64,000 nt of DNA from Isoetes taiwanensis (taxonomy: Eukaryota > Streptophyta > Lycopodiopsida > Isoetales > Isoetaceae), in NCBI GenBank assembly GCA_021234155.1, contig JAJEKV010000041.1, forward strand, positions 6,069,249-6,133,248, read 5' to 3'. Below, one piece after another: positions 1 through 12,400 of this stretch; the first letter of the stretch is position 1; the number at the start of each line of letters is the position of its first letter. Made by a program: the position numbers and the translations under genes. Below the pieces are notes generated by a model. That model did no database searches. It had not been told where the DNA came from and saw nothing but the letters and a program-made list of their open reading frames with translations.

Positions 1-1600
1 TTATTGTACTTCGTTCAGTTACATTATTGCTAGAAACCTTTGGGTAGATCTTGAGGTTTAGCATTGAAGTTGAAGCTCAACATGTTCATTAGACCCCATG
101 CTTCTAAACCTTGCGGAACTTTTCAATATTGTTGGGGTTCTCTAACAATACTCTATGTAGTGCTAGGCAAGGTCTGGAGGTGACCATTGTATCCATTTTC
201 ATAGTTTCTCTCAAACACCTATTTAATGTCTTTAATATGAAAATCTGGACGCTCACTCGACTCGAAAACTAGGAAATAGCCACAGTAGGTTTGATTACTT
301 ACATACCAAGATTACTGATCATTGGAATCTGTAAAAGGGTATACGTCTCCCTTGACTTTGGTATGTATAGATGTGATCTTTGCTTTGTCCATCTTGTCAT
401 GTATAATACATAAATGAACCAGGTTTCCAATCTGGATGATCCTCCACATCCAATAACATGATCTACGATGATTCGGTCGTATAGTTCTTCATATGCGCTC
501 CCATCAACCCAACCTGGGCTGCGGTTGCAGGTCTTATCAAAGTGTCGCTTCAACTGCCGCGTAAATTGCACTTTGCAAAGTTGTTTGAAGTTGCTATGGT
601 GACGTTAATGCTTCTTCACCAACACCACTAAAGGTAGGTTGGGATATTAGAAGAATTCTTAATTCTCAGTAGAATTCACTTCTTCAAAAATACTCTTTTG
701 AGTACGATAGCGACCTTTTCTCAACAATTTCAGCTTTAAATCTATACGCTTTTGTGTGGCATAGACTACGCATTGAAATCGTATATTTTCAAATAATATC
801 TCCCACGGCGACGGGGTCCCTGAAATTTGTTAGTCTCGACAAACCATTGTGGCTAATGTAAGCGATCTGTTCTTCTGTTTTTGCCAATTATGCCATGAAA
901 AGTTGGAATTGCATGGATGCACGCCATGCTTTTACACGTATCATTTACTTTAGCAAAGAGTATCTTTTGGGTTTTCTTTCTATCTTTGAAGTGCATGCTC
1001 TAGAAAGATTGTGTACATGTAGGTCCTCTCATCAGCAGTTGCTCTTGAAAAGTGGCTCTTACTTCCATGGTGTTCTATTGGCAGAATTGCATACAATCAC
1101 TCGACAACAATGGGCCCATTGTCTCACGTTTGAAACGTGTTTGCTAGGATAATGTTTGATACTTCTCCCCTTTACTGAGTTTAGAGTTCCAAGCGCCAAT
1201 GGATCAATATCAAGACAGTATTTTAACCTCAGACTCTGGAAAATGCACAGTATCACCACAAATTTGAACCTGCTTTATAGGCCGTACCATGATGCAAGGA
1301 ACCTCCAATTGCTTGACCTAATAAAACGTTCCTTGTCACCCAAACCTTTACCTTTCAGGTTGTCTTCCAACATGAAATTGCAATACCAATATTGTCTTCC
1401 CAACCTTTCATCGTACCAGTATTCCCGGGATGCGCTAGCACAATGACTCCTTCCCTTGTGCACTTGTGCATGATTCTCCATATGCTGTTCTCATTTCTGC
1501 ACCTATATAGAGGGACTAATTGTTTTCTTCAACATTCTGCTGGGAGTTGGTTTTCATTGATATTCTTTCATCTTGAGTTGGAGGGGCACCATTAACCTGA
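1..1600. other. AT-rich region with weak minus-strand coding remnants
   Basis: Short open frames on the minus strand (about 1480-1275, 1259-1059, 571-299) follow one another with stops and frame changes between them. Together they could be a decayed gene or transposon, but I recognise no domain. The longest piece, 90 codons at 299-571, contains several Cys and Trp residues without a clear zinc-finger spacing. No start context, splice pattern or terminal repeat supports a functional gene. I treat this as unassigned relic sequence. Confidence 0.3.
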
Positions 1601-2162
1601 GCAAATTGCACCCTTTTTGGTCAATGATGAAAAATTATTACACCATAAGATAAAAAGAATGCGTTATTTATGGAATATGGAACTAAATCAAATTTTTAAA
1701 GCGAAATTCGCTTGGAAAGGTTTAATAATAACAATGGTAAAGCGAAATCATTTAAAACAAAATTTTCGTAGCAACAACAGAAGGAAATGACATTTATATA
1801 AATATGTCCAGAATTTTGGTGAAAATTTGGATATGAATCTAGAAAACTATATAACTGCCTAATAGGCGATGAAATTTATTATCCATAATAATACCCTAAA
1901 TGAATAATATACTGGAAATGCGCTGGCGTTGTTATTTGAGCAATAAATTATTCGCTAAGAGCTAATTAACCTATATAAATCCCGGTTCATCTCAGACCTC
2001 CATTACGTCCCCGATTTTTTACGCATGCATGAAGCGTTGACCTATTTCGACCTTCCATCGAAGCAGAAGGTCTCCTGAAGCGATACTTGGTTGGAAACAT
2101 ATTCCCCTCCCCTCATTGATTTTCAATTCTCTCGATTAGATTGAGAGGAGTGATTGTTCGTT

Positions 2163-2291
2163 ATGGAAGAGAAGGGAGGAGTTGAGCTCTCAATTCCTCT
2201 GATCCCCGAAGAGGAGGAGAGGAAGAGGGAGGAAGGGAGATGTCTCAGAGCACATGACCGCTCTGCCCGGGGTTGGCCTGAAGCAGAATGA
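2163..2291 (+). CDS. possible acidic N-terminal exon in a purine-rich tract
   Basis: An ATG at 2163 opens a short frame beginning MEEKGGVELSIPLIPEEEER that ends at a stop near 2290. It lies in a strongly purine-rich stretch (2150-2350, repeated GGAGGAGGGA). Acidic starts of this style occur in plant membrane transporters, but no downstream exon could be joined to it and no transmembrane segment is visible. It may simply be a low-complexity GA tract with an open frame by chance. The minus-strand frames here are Ser/Pro-rich shadows of the same tract. Confidence 0.15.
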   Translation: MEEKGGVELSIPLIPEEEERKREEGRCLRAHDRSARGWPEAE

Positions 2292-2399
2292 AATCGGGAG
2301 GAGGAGGGAGGAGGGAGAGGAGGGAGGGAGGAGGAGGACTGGGAAGAAGATTGACAGTGAGCCGGTTTTTGGAGTGATTGCAAGAATGAACGAGGTTTG

Positions 2400-5300
2400 C
2401 ATGTGATTTCTTTTGTTTTGTTTTTGCACCTTTCGCTACCTTTCTTTCTTCTTTGTTGCGGTATTGGAAAGAGTGATAAAGGTCAAGGCTGACTACGTTT
2501 CAGAACAACACGAAGTTTTTGGTGCGCCCTCCAGAGACATTTTTTAAGCAAATTGTAACGAAGAAACAACAAGACCTTTGCTGGCTGCTGAGACGCCAAT
2601 ACACGCCTGGTTTTTAATGAAATCAAGCAGTTTTCTTCATAACTTTGTCTTCAAGCGGTTTTCTTCAAGCAGTTTTACGTACGCAAATTTTTTTGGATAA
2701 AAATCAAGCTATATTCTCCCAGTATTTTGGCTCTTGCTCTAAAATTTTTGTACCTAGGAATTTTGTATGCATTTTGTCTCAATAAAGTCGGGAACACTAT
2801 AAATCAACCACATGAAATCTCACGATTAGATCCACGGTAACCATAGGAAATTTTCTATGCAGACTACTGTAATTCCCGACCTGAAGTCATTTTTATGGGC
2901 GCTTTAAAATAAATTTTATTGACATATGAAAGGTACCATTCTATTTTTCGAATGCAATAAATGGAAGTAAAATCTTGGTAATTTATTTTAACAAATCGAT
3001 ATTCTCCATATATACCATATACATATGCGGCGGAAGGCCAGATGCGCCCGGTGTTAATTCAAGCTTAATCAATTATTCACACTAACTTTTTCTAATTGTA
3101 CCTATATAAATCCATTTCACGGCTCTCAAAAGTTCTACATTTTTCTTCCTTCCTTCTACATACGGATTTCTGGGTTAAACCTGCTGTGTTTGGATCCATG
3201 AATCCGAAATCTTGGTGGCAGTTATATTCTGTCAATGTTAGATGTTTGGTTTAAGGCAATTTCTAACTAAAGACTTCAGCCTTTTGTTACGCTGGCATGC
3301 AGCAGCGAGAAATTGGCAATTCGATTAAAACAAAAGAAGAGGGACCAGATTGCGATCAGAAAACCTAGAATTAAAACCTGAAACATAATCCTCAGTTCTT
3401 CGAATCCTTCCATTCAGGAGACTCAAGGTTGGATTTCATTAGTTTTAAGTTGCATCTCGGCAGGTTAATCAAGGGAACAAGCTTTGCTGCATTTGCTGAA
3501 GGCGGAGAAGATGATGTTTATGAGAAAACCGAATAGTTTTTATATACTTTAAATACGCTGCTTTCATTCCGGTAAATTCTTGAGTTTCTTCTGGATGTGA
3601 AATCATCGCGTGCATCACTGAAGTTTCTAACGAACCGTGTGGTAGAAAGCATTAGAAAATGCGAAAGATAAACATTTGAAACATGCTAAAGCGTGTTTTT
3701 AGGGTAACAACCTTCAACATGAATACGCATTTCGGTGCATTCAATGAGGAGGGCAATACAGATGAATAAGTATTAAATAGATAGAATGAGACAATTATTT
3801 ACATTTTAATAACTGAATACTATGCGGCGTTATAGTTTTCTCTCGCGATTTACGGCGAAACAATTAACATCACTGCAACTTTTACGCTCGCTCTGTAGAG
3901 GTGTCTGGATTTCTAAGTTTATAAATAAAGAGTATAACCACATGAGGCGTGAATAAATACTAAGCTCACTTCCTATTGATAGATGCGGGTTACATTTAAT
4001 CACCCGATTTGTGGTAGCCGAAGATGGATTGGAATTACATTTAGACGTGATCCTTGCAGCCAGCTCGTTTGGCTCCAATCTCGGTCAGGTTGGCAGCGTA
4101 GAACACTGATTAGAACTTTTGATCTTACAACCACAGGTACTTGGGTCAAGTAGTGATGGCAATGACGCGGGGCAATGATAGATCTAGACTCTGGGGCCTT
4201 ACACGGCCCATACGGAATTTCATCCTCTTATCTAATCACTTGAGAATCACGGTACATGCATTGATGAGAGTGAATCATCCGTCATTTCGAGAGATTCAAA
4301 ATGAGGGGCTAACGTTTCTTAGTGGTTAGCCTCTGTGCCCGGATGCCCCAACCGCGAACCACTACCACCGAGGCGGTATCACGATGCAATGGAGATGGCT
4401 CAACCAATGGAACCACTACAGCGGGCTGCTCCTATGATGCGTGGAGGTTCAACCAATGGAGGCGGAGGTGGACCAGGAGGAGGAGGCGGGAGGTGGAGGT
4501 GGAGGCGGCGGGGGTGGTGGAAACTAGAGCACGGTGTTTTTCTTTGGGAGGTTTTACGGAAAAATTCACTATGCCACAATGGAAATGGGATGTCGATAGC
4601 CCGGCTACTCGATGGGCCCAGGGCTTGAAAGCGATAGTCACAGGATTTTATACGGTTTATCCAGTTTATCCAGATTATATACAATTGTAATCTTTTCCAA
4701 TGAATACAACAAATTTTGTCTACTTCTATGTTCTACAATGTAATATTGTACATACCTTTTTAAAAGCGGTTTCTTGGCCATGCAACAAATGTTCCAACAC
4801 TTTCTCCAATAGTATCCCCAAAAGGTGTCTGCGAGTAAAAGCTTCATCCATAAGCGTGATTAATTAATCGCTTCGGACATACTTATCCCAAGGCGGAATT
4901 CCATGGGTTTACATCCGGATCGATGGAGTCGATCTTGCATAATCCTACTTTCCTTTTTTGATTTGTAGTTAACATGAAACATTCATCTTCGACCTTTGCG
5001 GAAAAATTGCTATTCAACACCTACTATTGGAAATTAATGTTCAAGCTATTGGAATGAGATGAGTACGAAATTACGTAGCCATTCTTGAGAAGATTTTGAG
5101 TCTCTGAAGGCTGATTTGAGAAGCTGAAGGGCGCTATGGAAACTCTGGCGGTCGGGAAAATTCAATTAGAAGAAAGATTAGGTTAACTACGTTTAAGGGG
5201 ATAAATTTGGCGGGATTTTAAAACTTAATGAAAAAGTCGGTAGGAGGGTCTTCGTCATTATTATTTGTATATGTCAAGAATATTTGGCTTTGCATTTTGT

Positions 5301-5400
5301 GTTTTCTTGAAATTCAAATTTCTCTATTTCTAAATCTACAGTGAAAAAAGCTATTTCTTGAAACAGCTCGGTAGCGTGTCAGAGCGACCTTCGACTCTGT
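2400..5400. other. gene-poor AT-rich stretch
   Basis: This stretch has only short open frames without recognisable domains. A Gly/Arg-rich frame at about 4335-4628 is driven by a GGA/GGT-rich segment (4440-4520) and is not convincing as a protein. I see no LTR, terminal inverted repeat or tRNA-like structure. One line (4320-4690) carries GC-rich sequence distinct from its AT-rich flanks and may be a fragment from elsewhere. Confidence 0.3.
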
Positions 5401-5418
5401 TACTAGGCGACTCGGGAG

Positions 5419-5549
5419 ATGTCTTCTAAATCGGATCGAGGTCGGGCGGGACGCGGCGGAAGCGGTGGAAGAGGAATCTCTAAACCCGGCTCTTCTCAAG
5501 TTTGGAGGGGCGTTGATCGGAATACGGAATACACGAACCCTATTCAAGG
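5419..5549 (+). CDS. possible first exon, Gly/Arg/Ser-rich start
   Basis: ATG at 5419 opens a 43-codon segment starting MSSKSDRGRAGRGGSGGRG that ends at a plausible donor (CAAG/GTATTT near 5549). The composition (RGG-like run, then a Trp-containing stretch) differs sharply from the AT-rich flanks. No second exon could be identified. It could be the captured 5' end of an RNA-binding or chromatin protein, but there is no domain to name. Three loose copies of a TTTGCATGAATTTGA motif follow at 5590-5680. Confidence 0.25.
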
Positions 5550-5879
5550 TATTTAATTTGCCACAGAATACACCTTTGTGTGGAGATTATTATGCTTGCA
5601 TGAATTTGAGATATTTCCTTTCCTTGAGATTAATATACTTTGCATGAGTTTGAGTTATTATGCTTTGCATGAATTTTAAATATTAACATCGATTAATGCT
5701 CACGATTGTCCCGTTACGTAGAACATAATTTTGCTCTGTTTTATATATAGAATATAGCGGTGTTAGGCATTGGAGATAGCAATGTTCAATGAGGTTAAAT
5801 AGTGTGAAATATGGATTCATGAAGGGTATGTAGCTTAAAATGTGGATGCAAAATAATTTAGTTTCAAATTAGCATAGCA

Positions 5880-6060
5880 TGGTCAATAATAGGAGATACC
5901 AACCACGTAAGCGTGATTTGTACTAATTTAGGTTTAAATGCCGTGGCGTGATCTCTTGTTCTGAAAAGTACTCTAAAAAGTGCTCATCTTCATTTGCGGT
6001 GCTCAAGAGAAAAACCCCTACTAATTCGGGTTCTAATCACGCCAAAAAGCAAGGGCGGGC
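5880..6060. repeat. GCGTGATTT motif cluster, left outlier
   Basis: GCGTGATTTG is at 5911, GGCGTGAT at about 5944 and the inverted form AATCACGCC at about 6036. The same motif recurs in dense arrays at 7165-7440 and 9555-9690 and once near 10653. Such short motifs in both orientations resemble the subterminal transposase-binding repeats of plant DNA transposons, but no terminal inverted repeat was found. Confidence 0.5.
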
Positions 6061-6263
6061 GACCGGATGCGGTACCATATGATCTCACCTTAGATGATGA
6101 AGGGCCGATTCTTATAGCAACCATGACCACGCACCTTTTTGAAGAGGAAATGGAGAGGGGTGCGAGGTGGTACGTTGACCTTGCCAAGACAAATGGCAAG
6201 CTCGACTTAACTCTCTTCTCGGGAAAAGGAAGCGAGACAAGATGGCCAAACAAGGGATCCTAA
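5994..6263 (+). pseudogene. open-frame remnant, unknown
   Basis: An 89-codon open frame starting at 5994 contains a stretch of plausible coding character (YDLTLDDEGPILIATMTTHL and a following charged helix). It begins inside the GCGTGATTT motif cluster. Downstream, between 6264 and 7100, short frames with interspersed stops suggest that a longer gene once continued here. No domain is recognised. It could belong to a transposon or a captured host gene. Confidence 0.25.
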
Positions 6264-7164
6264 TCTCTTGTGAGGAAGAGGATGACACCCAGCACCAAAT
6301 TGCTCTTGGAGATTACGGAAGCGGAAGAAAGATGCTGCTCGGACTTACTCCTTTGTGAAACTCTGCATACAAGGATCGTTCATGAAGACCGGATGTGAGC
6401 GGTGAGACATGTTTTAAAGTATGGTTGGCCAACCAATGTGTGATTCGCCAATATCTATTTGCCAAGGGTTCACGGTATGCGTAGAGGCATGTTCACTAAA
6501 CCGACACCAAGTCACTATTTTGCGACAAGCTAGGGGGAATTAGGCGGACTTGAAAGCTTCTAAAAGGGTCCTAGATCTAGGAAGAATGTTCAACTGCGAT
6601 TTATCGAAGGCATGGAGGCTTGTTTTTTGAGAATGAGCAGGGGACAGTGGGCGCGACTAGAGGCCATGAACAAGGCGGAATAAATAAGTCTGACCATTAT
6701 CCATTGGGTCTTAAGGAAACTTTGCGATCCATGTAAAAGTCCCTCATCCAGTTCACCAAGCTCCATTTATGTTAGCGGGAGATATGATCCGACACATGCC
6801 ATGGAATTGTTCGAGCATGATTAGTAATCGGTCAAATGCCTATGCCCGGTGGATGTGCTACCTTGGGATATGATCTCGAACAAGCTGCTTTATGTGGGCC
6901 GACGTCCGGGAGCTATTATCAAATGATGATATTAAATATGTCATCATCGGCCAGGCAACATTAGTTGAGGCACAAAAGGCCATCATCGAGGCAGGGCCAT
7001 GAACAAAGCAGGCCAAAAAGTGTTCTACAATCACTATGCGTTATAGGAGGTGTCGTATCTTGGATGCCAATACTTCACTGCGATTTGGGTGAGATTAGTG
7101 CAACTTTGAATGAAATGGGAAGACATTTCTATACAAAATGGTAATCAACACGGTTTCATAAATT

Positions 7165-7440
7165 GTATTCACGCCCGTGCTTTCAAATCAAACCAATTCC
7201 GCCGGGCGTGTTTTGAAATCAATCAATTCACGCCCGGGCGTGTTTTCAAATCAACCAATTGATTTGAAAACACGCTGGCGATGTTTCGATTGATTAAAAC
7301 TACTTTGGCGTGAAATTTTGATTAACTGCGCCTTTGTGAATTGGTTTTGATAAAGCCATTAATAACTTTATTCATTTCACGCCGGGCGTGATTTTCTCTT
7401 CATCAATTCTATTCAAATCGCTTTAGCGTGTTTCTATTCT
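7165..7440. repeat. dense GCGTG/CACGC array with perfect hairpin
   Basis: About eight copies of GGGCGTGTTTT, TCACGCC or close variants occur in both orientations. They include a 14-bp perfect palindrome CACGCCCGGGCGTG at 7229-7242 and a hairpin with 15-bp perfect arms (GTGTTTTCAAATCAA at 7240-7254 and its complement at 7259-7273) around a 4-nt loop. Similar arrays lie at 9555-9690. This is typical of subterminal repeats or of a protein-binding array, but no element ends were located. Confidence 0.6.
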
Positions 7441-7691
7441 GTAATCTTGATTCAATTATACGTACTATTCTGGTCATACGTTGAACAAGCTGCATACGGA
7501 TCATACGAAAGCTCATCCGATGGGTGGAATATGGTACCCCCATTGCCCACCTAAAGACCTAAATTCGAGTAGGTCAAAGTCTAATGTGAGCATTCAAATT
7601 TCTTTGGAATTGGACTGATAGCAATGAGACAATTATCACGAGGTGGAATCAGCCTTAAGAAAAATCTGGCAAAGAAAATCAAAAGAAAAAG

Positions 7692-9358
7692 GTGGTGATG
7701 ACATTGCGTTATCATTTTGACGGGAATAAGCTCATCCAAAGCAAATTGTCGGGACCAACAGACTCGTATAAGATTGTGTTTTGTAAGGAGGCAGTATGGC
7801 TCAAGTGGAATGAATGCAGGGGCGGCTTATGCACAAGGAAGCTGCGGATACTATGGGTAGGAGTGCCTCTGTTGATGTAAGCATCTTTGACTTGAATGTA
7901 GCGAGATGAGAAAGACTCGGGGGCTGGGCGTGCAATGAGACCATTTGGGTTTTAAACCCGATTAGCTGAAGGAAGTCTTATACAAGAAGGTGCTTTCACC
8001 AAGGATAGGATGTCCTTCGTTGAGTGCTGCATCATGTAAAGGATGTACGTTACATGAAGTCAATTTGTGGGAGCTGAGTTACAAAAACTATCGGGGATGT
8101 GGCATTATCTTGAAATTGGATTCTTTGGACAAATACAAAGGTCGATTAATGATGACATCAAGAAGTTTAACATTACGGTCAAAGGACTTCCTAAAAATTG
8201 GAAGGCTAAAAATACAAAACATAAGGAGACTCTACCCCTAAAGGTCTTGCTGGCTGAGTTGAGAAGAAAAAGTGGCCCTTGTGAAGAAGATTCTTTGGAG
8301 AAAGGCGACAACATCCGATTATTCGATCTCCATTGGGTACAAAGGTCTCTTGCAGTTCAACCGGCCTTAAAAATATATCACTCTTTGTGTTGGACAGCGG
8401 GGGTGGGAGAGGAGATATGGGCATGAACCGGGAGGGACTACGGTAGCTTCTTTACCAGTACATAGGATTGACAAGCGAGAGGTCCTTCACTATTGTCATC
8501 GTTTGTCCTTGGTGAGTCACATGCATGCACTATCTCTGCTCATGATGGGAGTGCCTCAAAGTTATTAGGGAGGGATGCCTAATATATGATGTTAAGGATA
8601 ATGAGGCTTCGCGAGCGGAAGATGGCACATGTGATCTTTATTATGATATCCATCTTTGTCGGACGAGGAATATGATATTGCTAAGGCCAAAGGGTGACAA
8701 TAGCGGTGCATGGGAATGTTTTCTTCTAGATGATCCAGACTTAAGAACTATATTCTTTCATACGGATCCAGGATCGATCAGAACAGGATGAGTCGAGAAG
8801 AGGATGAGGATGGGACCCCCTCTAAGTGGGAAATCAAGTCTGAGCTACAAACTAAGGAGAAGGGCCCCTAAAATAAAAATGGATTTCCCCCGTCTATGGC
8901 TGCTTACCTCGTCGAGGCATTTGCTCAATTGATACAACACTGCTTGGAGCTTCATGTTGGAGGTTATATTGCCGGAGGAGGCTCTTATGGGTGCAAGAAG
9001 ATGTCAACTTGCTTTGTGAGTGATGAGGCGGGGCCAAAAGACTTTCTTGAACCATTCCTCATGCATGTGCTTGCCAAGTCTCTAAAAGGCCCTTATGGCA
9101 ACCTGAAATCATCAACAATCAAAAGTCTAAGTAGACTTGTCCAATTCGAAAGTGGGCGTTGCTCACGGAGAGGAACTAATGTCTGCAGACGATAAGGAAA
9201 GCGATAATGAACAAATAAATTTGCTAAACTGGTTGCTCAAAGTCTTTGTGATGGCGGCGAACTTAGGGAATATCCTTGCCCACATTGCGGGTGATGCAAG
9301 CAACAATAGAAATAATTCACGGGTTAACAATGAAATAATTGGCGAAACCAGAAAATGA
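7692..9358 (+). pseudogene. decayed coding tract between motif arrays, unknown
   Basis: Several plus-strand frames (7692-7880, 8067-8426, 8896-9195, 9137-9358) show coding-like composition, for example a Lys-rich amphipathic stretch at 8130-8280. They are separated by stops and frame changes. None matches a domain I know. The tract lies between the motif arrays at 7165-7440 and 9555-9690, so it may be the cargo or transposase of a degraded mobile element. I cannot choose between these. Confidence 0.3.
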
Positions 9359-9554
9359 AGGCGAAGGCGGCTCTAGTGATTCACAGGTTTGCCAAATCAA
9401 TAGTAAAATAATGTCGAGTTGTGAAGGGCCTTGCGGAACTAATAGAAAATAACAATTCTAACGATCGGAAGAAGAGCGAAGATTAAGGGTGGCGGAGGGA
9501 GAATGGCCTTGGCGATGGCCGAAAGATGATAGGTATGGCCTTGCCCACGAAATA

Positions 9555-9690
9555 GCGCCAGCGTGATTTAATTTGTATTACCTTTGAATTAAATCGCGCC
9601 AAGCGTCTTTGATTATTTTTTCGTTGTCAAACTAAATCACGCCGAAGCGCGATTTGGTTATGACTATTTCAAATCACGCTTGGCGTTTGT
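9555..9690. repeat. AAATCACGCC/GCGTGATTT array, right side
   Basis: Copies are at 9561 (GCGTGATTTA), about 9587 (AAATCGCGCC), about 9640 (AAATCACGCCGAAGCGCGATTT, an imperfect palindrome) and 9671 (AAATCACGCTTGGCG). They are the same family as the array at 7165-7440. The two arrays bracket about 2.1 kb, and the phosphatase relic begins just outside this one. Confidence 0.6.
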
Positions 9691-9762
9691 ATTGTTTGTG
9701 TTATAATTATCTTGCTGACCGGATACATGTTTGATGTTTCGACTTCCATTGCGTTTCTAAGA

Positions 9763-10357
9763 AGGTTGTGGTGTTAGGCCTAAGCGGTCCTTTGCAAGAC
9801 TTTTCGAAAAATAAAGTGGCTGAAACGGTTTCATCGGACACCGGTAGAATCAAACACCAAGTGGATCTATCCAGCCGCGCTTGAAGGAGATGCTAGGCGA
9901 GGCATTCGGGTTATTTCGAGTTGGTATTTGGTCATCCATGGAACTAGGAACATCAAGGATACTTTGGAGCCTTTGGGAAATCGTGAAATTGGTTGACCCT
10001 TTGGGATCGGAACAAATGTGTGAAGTTCACTAATCCCAAGGATCCAACGGGCAAGCCTATCTTCATCAAACACTTGAGTAACATGATGGGCGAACTTGGT
10101 ATCGAGAATAAGGATGATATAATCATAGTGGATGATGATGCTCTCAAATGCTTCTACAATCAAACACAGGGCCGCAGATCCACCATCTTCGATCCAAAAA
10201 CTTTGGGATGGATGATTTTACGGTGAAGTTTGTGTCTATTATGCATAATTTGGCTATGGGGATGACGGTGGGTGAAGTGTTAGATTCGTACCCAGAAGCG
10301 GATAGAGCGGTGACATGGAACCACACCTTGTTAAATCATTGGAAAAACATGGATTGA
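9763..10357 (+). pseudogene. NIF/FCP1-type (CTD small phosphatase-like) HAD phosphatase relic
   Basis: Read across frames, this segment follows the order of plant NLI-interacting-factor-like HAD phosphatases. A Lys-Lys-hydrophobic start (KKVVVLGLSGPL) corresponds to the family KKLLVLDLNG motif. It is followed by a segment resembling FEVGIWSS, then WDRNKCVKFTNP, FIKHLSNMMGE, IIIVDDDALKC for the second acidic motif, and a C-terminal MTVGEVLDSYPE. The nucleophile motif DxDG/DLNG reads GLSG, so the catalytic Asp is gone. At least two frame changes (near 9880-9990 and at about 10200) break the reading frame. No upstream exon was found. The family assignment rests on motif order, not on a search. 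Confidence 0.6.
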
Positions 10358-10899
10358 TCCTTAATGTTTTATTGGAATATATGATATTTTTGTATGATAT
10401 TTGTGCCATGTATCGATAATTTCGAAGTGCGGAATTGCCTACAAAATAATGCAATTTGTTATTATCAAACCTAATATTATCATCTATTGAGCAAGCAATA
10501 TTTGTCTCATCTATGTTAACAACTTGCTCTTCATTTTACGCATATTTCAATTCGCATATGAAAAGTCACCGTGAATCGCAACCTTATGTTATTTTTGAAG
10601 TCCAAAAAAAAAAGATTAAAAAACAAAAACCCCTAGAAGACAATAGCAGGTTGGCGTGATTTTGGAGTTGACATAATCCCAATTTAATTGGATGATGGTT
10701 AATTCAATTCATAAGCATTCATTACAAGACAAACATGAAGTAAATTACAGAAGCCAATTCATATTAAGGAAGCCAGTTCAAAACAATATTTCAGATTACA
10801 AGTGTCTCACAAAACAATGCTTCAAAACAGAGTTTCAAACTTAAAATCTGGCATCAAACGGTAAAGTACAGTGATCATTTTCCTACACAATCATTTTTG

Positions 10900-12400
10900 C
10901 TCAGTTTTCTCTTCTTCCTTCAAGGTTTCTTTGTCTTAATTTCTTTAATGCCACAACAATCTTACATGCACCTTGCTGATCTTGTACAGTAAAATCAAAA
11001 ACACAATTCTGCATGCTCGCACCTAGGAAACAAGGACCACCGACATTCTGCACATGATTGTCCTTCAGCACGTGATTGTCATTCAGAATAATAACCTTGC
11101 TTTTAGGAATTGGCATCTGAAGCAACTCATTATCAAAGAACATTTGTTATGGATTATTTTCTTTATTCCACTGTTTCTGAACAATTCCTGGCTGAACACC
11201 AACTAATGCAAGATTCTCAGATAATGCAACATTCTTACCTTTACCTTCTGCACTTGTTACAGAACTAAGAGAATTTAAATCAACCTCATGCAAGACACCT
11301 ATTTTCTTATCAGTAGCAACTACCACATTATCCGAAACATCAGGCTTCTCATTATCAATGTGCAGTGATCTACTCTGATTTGAAACTCCAAATTCCAGCA
11401 ACTTTTTCTTCTCAACTTCCTTAGACAGTATAGACTCGCATGTCTTCAACGAGCCATCATCATTAATAGGGTTTGAAATAATATTCATTGCAGCCTTCAT
11501 CTGCAAGTCCTTGGTTCTGCCATACCTAGCAAATAAGATAACATATAATTTACTTTTCATAGGCTTCTACCAATCTATGATCCGTAATGCGCATACCTTC
11601 TTCTGCTGGAACATTGCAAGTCTAGTAACTACTGAAACACGGCCAGACTTATTGCAGAATGCTAGGTTGATTTATAATAGTCCCCATAACTTTGATCCAA
11701 CCCTTTATCATTTTCACACCCACTCTTGTAGTAAAATACCAAGCCTGATACAAATAGAATTAGTAACTAATACAAGATAAAAAAAAAAAGATAAAAGAAA
11801 TAAAGATAAAAAGAGAAAACTTACATTACCAGATGGTCGCCATATTGACATCAGAAAGAAGCTTCGAGATTTAGTATTATCCTTTTTCAGGTAGGTGATG
11901 CATATACTACCTATAGATAAGTACAAAATATGTCTCTTGAGTGAAAACAAGATCTCTAAAATGAGAATTATCAAATCGAATCGCAAACACTTGATAATTC
12001 TTAGTCTCTCGCTCAGTGAAGCAGATAAACTCCCCATCAGCATCAATATCAACATTGAAATTATGGTCAATGTCTGCAAGCAAGTCTACCTCAACTGTAA
12101 ACTGATTGCAGGTGCCTTAACAGACTTGATACCAAAATCCTAGAGCATCTAGCAGCAAGAATAAATGCATATGTCGCCTTCTTAAACACATCTGAGCCAT
12201 CCAATGTAAGCATCGCGGCCACCACTACCACTCTGCTTCATCAACTCGTCATCCAAAGGTAAGAAATCTTGTACATCACTTGCATGCTCCTGTCCATACT
12301 ACTCACTGCCTTCAACTTCTTCAGCAAAGGAATCAAACTCAGCTTTATAATTCTCCTCTGCAAATTTAATCATTGGCTAAGAAGTCAGGCATCTGATCAA
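10900..12400 (-). pseudogene. minus-strand multi-segment gene remnant, unknown
   Basis: Coding-like blocks occur on the minus strand. They are an acidic block (about 12370-12220, including GQEHASDVQDFLPLDDELMK), a second block at about 12080-11890, a 137-codon open frame at 11147-11560 and an 80-codon frame at 10901-11143. Stops and frame changes separate them, though some gaps could be introns. I do not recognise the protein. The AT-rich pyrimidine tract at 11780-11815 looks like intron sequence. It could be a broken host gene. Confidence 0.3.

Noticed and set aside
4335-4690. Gly/Arg/Trp-rich open frames on both strands
   Set aside because: They come from a GGA/GGT-rich low-complexity stretch; no domain, splice site or conserved start supports a gene.
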